A DNA stretch of 64,000 nt from Pseudonocardia kujensis (lineage in GTDB: Bacteria; Actinomycetota; Actinomycetes; Mycobacteriales; Pseudonocardiaceae). Location of the stretch: NCBI RefSeq assembly GCF_021283305.1, contig NZ_JAJSOK010000020.1, positions 52,497 through 116,496 of the forward strand. The letters run 5' to 3'. Below the pieces are notes generated by a model. It worked only from the letters and a program-made list of their open reading frames with translations. It was not told the origin of the DNA and ran no database searches. The translations under genes and the position numbers were made by a program. Below, piece by piece: positions 59,570 to 64,000 of the stretch. Position 1 is the first letter of the stretch; every line of letters begins with the position of its first letter.

Positions 59570-60283
59570 GTGCTGTACTGGTGGTCGAAGTACGTCCTGC
59601 TCGGCCCGTTGCTCCGGCTGTACTGCCGCCCCACCATCGAGGGCCTGGAGCACATCCCCGCCTCGGGTGGCGCGATCCTCGCGAGCAACCACCTGGCGGT
59701 GGCCGACTCCTTCCTGTTGCCCCTGCAGGTGCCCCGCCGGATCACCTTCCTGGCCAAGCGCGAGTACTTCACCGAGCCGGGCCTCAAGGGCTTCGTGAAG
59801 AAGCAGTTCTTCAGCGGCGTCGGGCAGGTCCCCATCGACCGGTCCGGCGGCAACGCGGCGCAGGCGGCGATGGACACCGCGGTGCGGCTGCTGCGCGAGG
59901 GCAACCTGCTCGGCATCTACCCCGAGGGCACCCGCTCGCCCGACGGGCGGCTCTACAAGGGCAAGACGGGGGTGGCCCGGATGGCGCTCGAGGCCGGTGT
60001 CCCCGTCGTCCCGGTCGCCATGATCGGCACGGACAAGGTCAACCCGATCGGCTCGAAGATGTGGCGGCCCGGGCACGTGCACGTGAAGGTCGGCGCGCCG
60101 CTGGACTTCTCCCGCTACGAGGGCATGGCCGGCGACCGGTTCATCGAGCGGTCCATGACGGACGAGATCATGTACGCGCTGATGGAGCTCTCCGGACAGA
60201 CCTACGTGGACCTCTACGCCGCGTCGGTCAAGGAGAAGGCCGAGCAGGCCAAGAAGGAGCAGCAGGGCCGAGCGGCCGCCTGA
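59570..60283 (+). CDS. plsC: 1-acyl-glycerol-3-phosphate acyltransferase, PlsC family
   Basis: 237 aa, GTG after GAGGAGG with 8-nt spacing. Acyltransferase motif I is H41-x4-D46 in ASNHLAVADSFLLPLQ, motif II GQVPIDRSGGNAAQAAMDTA, motif III IYPEGTRSPDGRLYKGKTGV with E119-G120, motif IV VPVVPVAMIGTDKVNPIGSK. It probably makes phosphatidic acid or acylates PIM-type lipids. It corresponds to Rv2182c. Confidence 0.94.
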   Translation: MLYWWSKYVLLGPLLRLYCRPTIEGLEHIPASGGAILASNHLAVADSFLLPLQVPRRITFLAKREYFTEPGLKGFVKKQFFSGVGQVPIDRSGGNAAQAAMDTAVRLLREGNLLGIYPEGTRSPDGRLYKGKTGVARMALEAGVPVVPVAMIGTDKVNPIGSKMWRPGHVHVKVGAPLDFSRYEGMAGDRFIERSMTDEIMYALMELSGQTYVDLYAASVKEKAEQAKKEQQGRAAA

Positions 60284-60293
60284 GCGGATCCGC

Positions 60294-61610
60294 TCAGCCC
60301 GCGGCCACCGCCGCGTTGGCCGCGTCCTGCGCCTGCTGCAACCCCGGCCCCACGGGCAGCCGCCCGGCGAAGACCTCGCCGAGGACCGGGTTGAAGGCCC
60401 GCAGTCCGGTACCGAACCTGGGGCCCATCGGCGGGTCGATCGTCGCGGTGCCGCCGAGGCTGCCGAAGTAGCCCGTCTCGACGCCGCGCTCGCGCCAGTA
60501 GTCGAAGAACTTCTGCTGGGACCCCGTGACGGCCGGCAGCGCGGCGCCCCGCCCGCCGACGGGGTCGGCGCCCGGCTCGGAGCCGATCCAGTCGAGGACG
60601 CGCGCCACGGCCTCGGGGTGCGGGGTGCGCGCGTTGCCCGCCGCGATCACGCTGTTCACCACCGACACCCGGCCGGCGGGTCCGGCCACCATCGGTGCCA
60701 CGCCCCAGTCGAAGGTCGCGCCGTCGGCCACGTTGCGCAGGTTGTAGGTGCCGGACTGGAACACGGCCAGCCGCTGGTCGAGGAAGGCGTCCCGGCCGTA
60801 GTCGGGGTTGACGTTGGTGTCGTCGGCGTCCGGGGCGACGTGATGGGTGTTGACCAGGTCCACCAGGTACCGGAACGCCTCGGCCGAGGCGGGCTCGGCG
60901 AAGGCGAAGGTGCCGTCGGGCTTCTGGAACTGCCCGCCGTTGGAGCCGACGAAGTCGTAGTAGATCGCCTGCAGGTCACGGCCGGCATTGAATCCGTACC
61001 GGGCCACGTTCGCGGGGTCGAAGCCCGGCTGGTCGGCGGTCCGGCCGTGCACGTCGACCGTCAGCTTCCGCATCGCCGGCAGGAAGGTGTCCTTCGCCGG
61101 GTCGGTGTGCCAGGTCAGCGCGGCGGGGTCGACGCCGGCGTCGGCCAGCATCCTCTTGTTGTAGTAGGTGACGATCCGGCCGTCCGTGAGCGCCGGGACG
61201 CCCCACAGCGCCCCGTCCCGGGTGTACTGGTCGACGGCGGCCGGGACCCAGTTCTGCTTACGGCCGGGCAGGATCCGGTCGACGTCCGTCAGCGCGCCGG
61301 AATCGGCCAGCGCGCCGAAGTAGGCCGAGTTCAGCCAGAAGATGTCGTCGCCGGTGCCGTGGGCGAGCTGCGCGTTGAGGCTCACGAAGTAGTCCGAGTA
61401 CGGGACGACGTCGAGGTCGACGCGGACGTCCGGGTTCTGCCGCTCGAACTCGGCGAAGGACGTGCCGTAGGCCTTGGCCACCTGGTCGTCCCACAGCCGC
61501 AGGGTCACCGTGGTGGCGGGCGCCTGCGGCGGGCCGGCGCACGCCACGGCGAGCAGGGCGCAGAGCAGCACGACCAGCCCGGGGAGCAGGGCGGTGCGGG
61601 AGCGGGGCAT
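60294..61610 (-). CDS. orphan ABC sugar-type solute-binding lipoprotein
   Basis: 438 aa. Lipoprotein signal PRSRTALLPGLVVLLCALLA with the lipidated Cys24 in AVACAG. Family SBP_bac_1 features: LRLWDDQVAKAYGTSFAEFE, IFWLNSAYFGALADSGALTD, GRIVTYYNKRMLADAGVDPA and FQSGTYNLRNVADGATFDWG. It should bind an oligosaccharide or sugar. No permease or ATPase genes are in the window, so it depends on a remote transporter. It interrupts the plsC-exoribonuclease-aroG order seen in mycobacteria. Confidence 0.9.
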   Translation of the reverse strand: MPRSRTALLPGLVVLLCALLAVACAGPPQAPATTVTLRLWDDQVAKAYGTSFAEFERQNPDVRVDLDVVPYSDYFVSLNAQLAHGTGDDIFWLNSAYFGALADSGALTDVDRILPGRKQNWVPAAVDQYTRDGALWGVPALTDGRIVTYYNKRMLADAGVDPAALTWHTDPAKDTFLPAMRKLTVDVHGRTADQPGFDPANVARYGFNAGRDLQAIYYDFVGSNGGQFQKPDGTFAFAEPASAEAFRYLVDLVNTHHVAPDADDTNVNPDYGRDAFLDQRLAVFQSGTYNLRNVADGATFDWGVAPMVAGPAGRVSVVNSVIAAGNARTPHPEAVARVLDWIGSEPGADPVGGRGAALPAVTGSQQKFFDYWRERGVETGYFGSLGGTATIDPPMGPRFGTGLRAFNPVLGEVFAGRLPVGPGLQQAQDAANAAVAAG

Positions 61611-61778
61611 GGGATCTCGCTAGAGAGGCGGCTGACCGAGGCCAGGGGTCGGTGGGTAGGTCGTCCCGGGCGTCCGGATCGTGACCGTGCACCCCCATCT
61701 TCGCCCGACCGGCCCAGTCCCCGCGCGCACCCCGCCGTCCGGGCGACGTAGAGTCGCGGCAGGTCGGAAAGGGTTGGC

Positions 61779-62267
61779 ATGCGTTTCTTCTACGACACCG
61801 AGTTCATCGAGGACGGCAGGACGATCGATCTGGTGTCGATCGGCGTCGTCGGCGAGGACGGGCGAGAGTTCTACGCGGTGTCCACCGAGTTCGACCCGGA
61901 CAAGGCCGGCCCCTGGGTGCGGGCGAACGTGCTGCCCAAGCTGCCCTCGCCCGCCGACCGGGCCTGGCGGTCCCGCGCGACGATCCGCCGCGACCTGCTG
62001 GAGTTCCTCACCGGCGCGCCCGGCGAGGTCGAGCTGTGGGCCTGGATCGCCGCCTACGACCACGTGGCCCTCTGCCAGCTGTGGGGTGCCATGCCGGCGC
62101 TGCCGCGGCCCCTCCCGAGGTTCACCCGGGAGCTGCGCCAGCGCTGGGAGGACGCCGGCCGCCCCACGCTGCCACCGCCCAGCTCCGACGCGCACGACGC
62201 GCTCGCCGACGCCCGCCTCAACCTGCGTCGCTGGCAGGTCATCGAGACCTCCGTCCCGACCCCCTGA
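61779..62267 (+). CDS. DEDDh 3'-5' exoribonuclease, Rv2179c-like
   Basis: 162 aa from ATG 61779 after GGAAAGGGTTGGC. D6-T-E8 in MRFFYDTEFIEDGRTIDLVS, then IAAYDHVALCQLWG with the second Asp, and SDAHDALADARLNLRRWQVI with H-x4-D. This is the compact polyadenylate-specific exoribonuclease AS fold of Rv2179c. It trims 3' ends of RNA in the cytoplasm. aroG follows 76 bp downstream. Confidence 0.93.
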   Translation: MRFFYDTEFIEDGRTIDLVSIGVVGEDGREFYAVSTEFDPDKAGPWVRANVLPKLPSPADRAWRSRATIRRDLLEFLTGAPGEVELWAWIAAYDHVALCQLWGAMPALPRPLPRFTRELRQRWEDAGRPTLPPPSSDAHDALADARLNLRRWQVIETSVPTP

Positions 62268-62289
62268 GCGGAGCCCGAACCGGACCTGA

Positions 62290-63732
<1,443 letters not shown>

Positions 63733-63757
63733 GAGCGGCCGGCTGACGCCGTTCGTT

Positions 63758-63780
63758 CGCGGTCGGTACCACCGACCGCG
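63758..63780 (+). terminator. hairpin after aroG
   Basis: CGCGGTCGGT and ACCGACCGCG form a perfect 10-bp stem around ACC, 25 bp after the aroG stop. No U-tract. Confidence 0.7.
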
Positions 63781-63794
63781 CACCGGAGGCGCTG

Positions 63795-63874
63795 GGCCGT
63801 GTTGAAGAAGTCGCGGTCGATGGGCTTCGTGATCTGGGCGCGAAGACCGCGATCAGGGACTTCTCCACACGGCC
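63795..63874. mobile_element. MITE-like 80-bp inverted-repeat element
   Basis: GGCCGTGTTGAAGAAGTC at the left end and, on the opposite strand, GGCCGTGTGGAGAAGTCC at the right end form terminal inverted repeats (one indel and one mismatch). The interior has a second stem, CGCGGT and CTTCG pairing with CGAAG and ACCGCG. No coding capacity. It could be a miniature inverted-repeat transposable element or an IS remnant. Confidence 0.5.
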
Positions 63875-64000
63875 TAGGAGTCCGCTGAAATAGGACGTTG
63901 CGAGGGTGGCGGTGCTGCTCGTGGTGGTGGCTGTAAACGCCGTTTATGCCTTCGGGGTCGGGCGTGTGTGATGGCGAGGCGGGTTGGGGTGGTGGTGTTC
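63875..64000. other. right-edge sequence, possible start of another repeat or IS
   Basis: AGGAGTCCGCTGAAATAGGA follows the MITE-like element, then a stretch with GTAAACGCCGTTTATGC, a short AT-containing dyad (AAACG/CGTTT). Nothing with a recognisable product is complete here. An IS end is possible but not demonstrable within the window. Confidence 0.25.

Overview
The window is about 72-73 percent GC DNA with dense short-spaced genes, many GTG starts, frequent 4-bp start/stop overlaps and several probable leaderless transcripts. It carries qcrCAB-ctaE, a PimB'-type phosphatidylinositol-mannoside mannosyltransferase, a RipD-type NlpC/P60 hydrolase and a class II DAHP synthase, so it is chromosomal DNA of a mycolata-related actinobacterium. 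The Pseudonocardiaceae (for example Pseudonocardia) fit best; the genus is inference. No rRNA, tRNA or CRISPR array was seen.

Region 1, about 1-18.3 kb, looks like a compact DosR/DevR dormancy-type regulon. It encodes a DosR-like response regulator (14986-15633), two DevS/DosT-like GAF-GAF sensor kinases that both keep the haem-ligand histidine, three double-domain universal stress proteins, an Rv1733c-like membrane protein, a paired-CBS (Hrp1-like) protein, two Acg-type nitroreductase-like proteins, a STAS protein, a small Cys-rich protein, an MHS transporter and a PucR/GAF regulator. The gaps in front of these genes carry repeated copies of a palindrome GGGnC(n4)GnCCC with a CTTC or GAAG core, matching the known DosR box. 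An ECF sigma factor with a membrane partner and a DinB protein close the region.

Region 2, about 18.3-36.1 kb, is metabolic and accessory: an APC permease, a CGNR regulator beside an alpha/beta hydrolase, an ECF42 sigma factor with its DGPF partner, a GntR-lutABC lactate oxidation locus, a CoA-transferase/pcaB/IclR block with a probable IclR operator, an LLM-like protein, an AlkZ-like DNA glycosylase, a GlxA-type AraC regulator and an FprA-type ferredoxin reductase.

Region 3, about 36.4-63.7 kb, follows the order known in Mycobacterium tuberculosis from Rv2196 back to Rv2178c: qcrB-qcrA-qcrC-ctaE, trpD, DEDDh/GIY-YIG nuclease, NlpC/P60, pimB', fadD15, SRPBCC, ArsA-like ATPase, CxxC protein, plsC, exoribonuclease, aroG. 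That order is interrupted by a 1.2-kb repeat field with a secreted GH16 glycosidase (42.4-45.5 kb), a ROK kinase and an orphan lipoprotein solute-binding protein.

The main unexplained structure is a 41-bp-period array of a short palindrome, GCGTTATGGTTCCATAACGC, found only at three convergent gene junctions (26.4, 35.7 and 52.4 kb). Other unexplained repeats are the 21-22-bp and roughly 105-170-bp repeats at 42.5-43.3 kb, a 13-bp tandem array at 32.8 kb and a MITE-like 80-bp inverted repeat at 63.8 kb.
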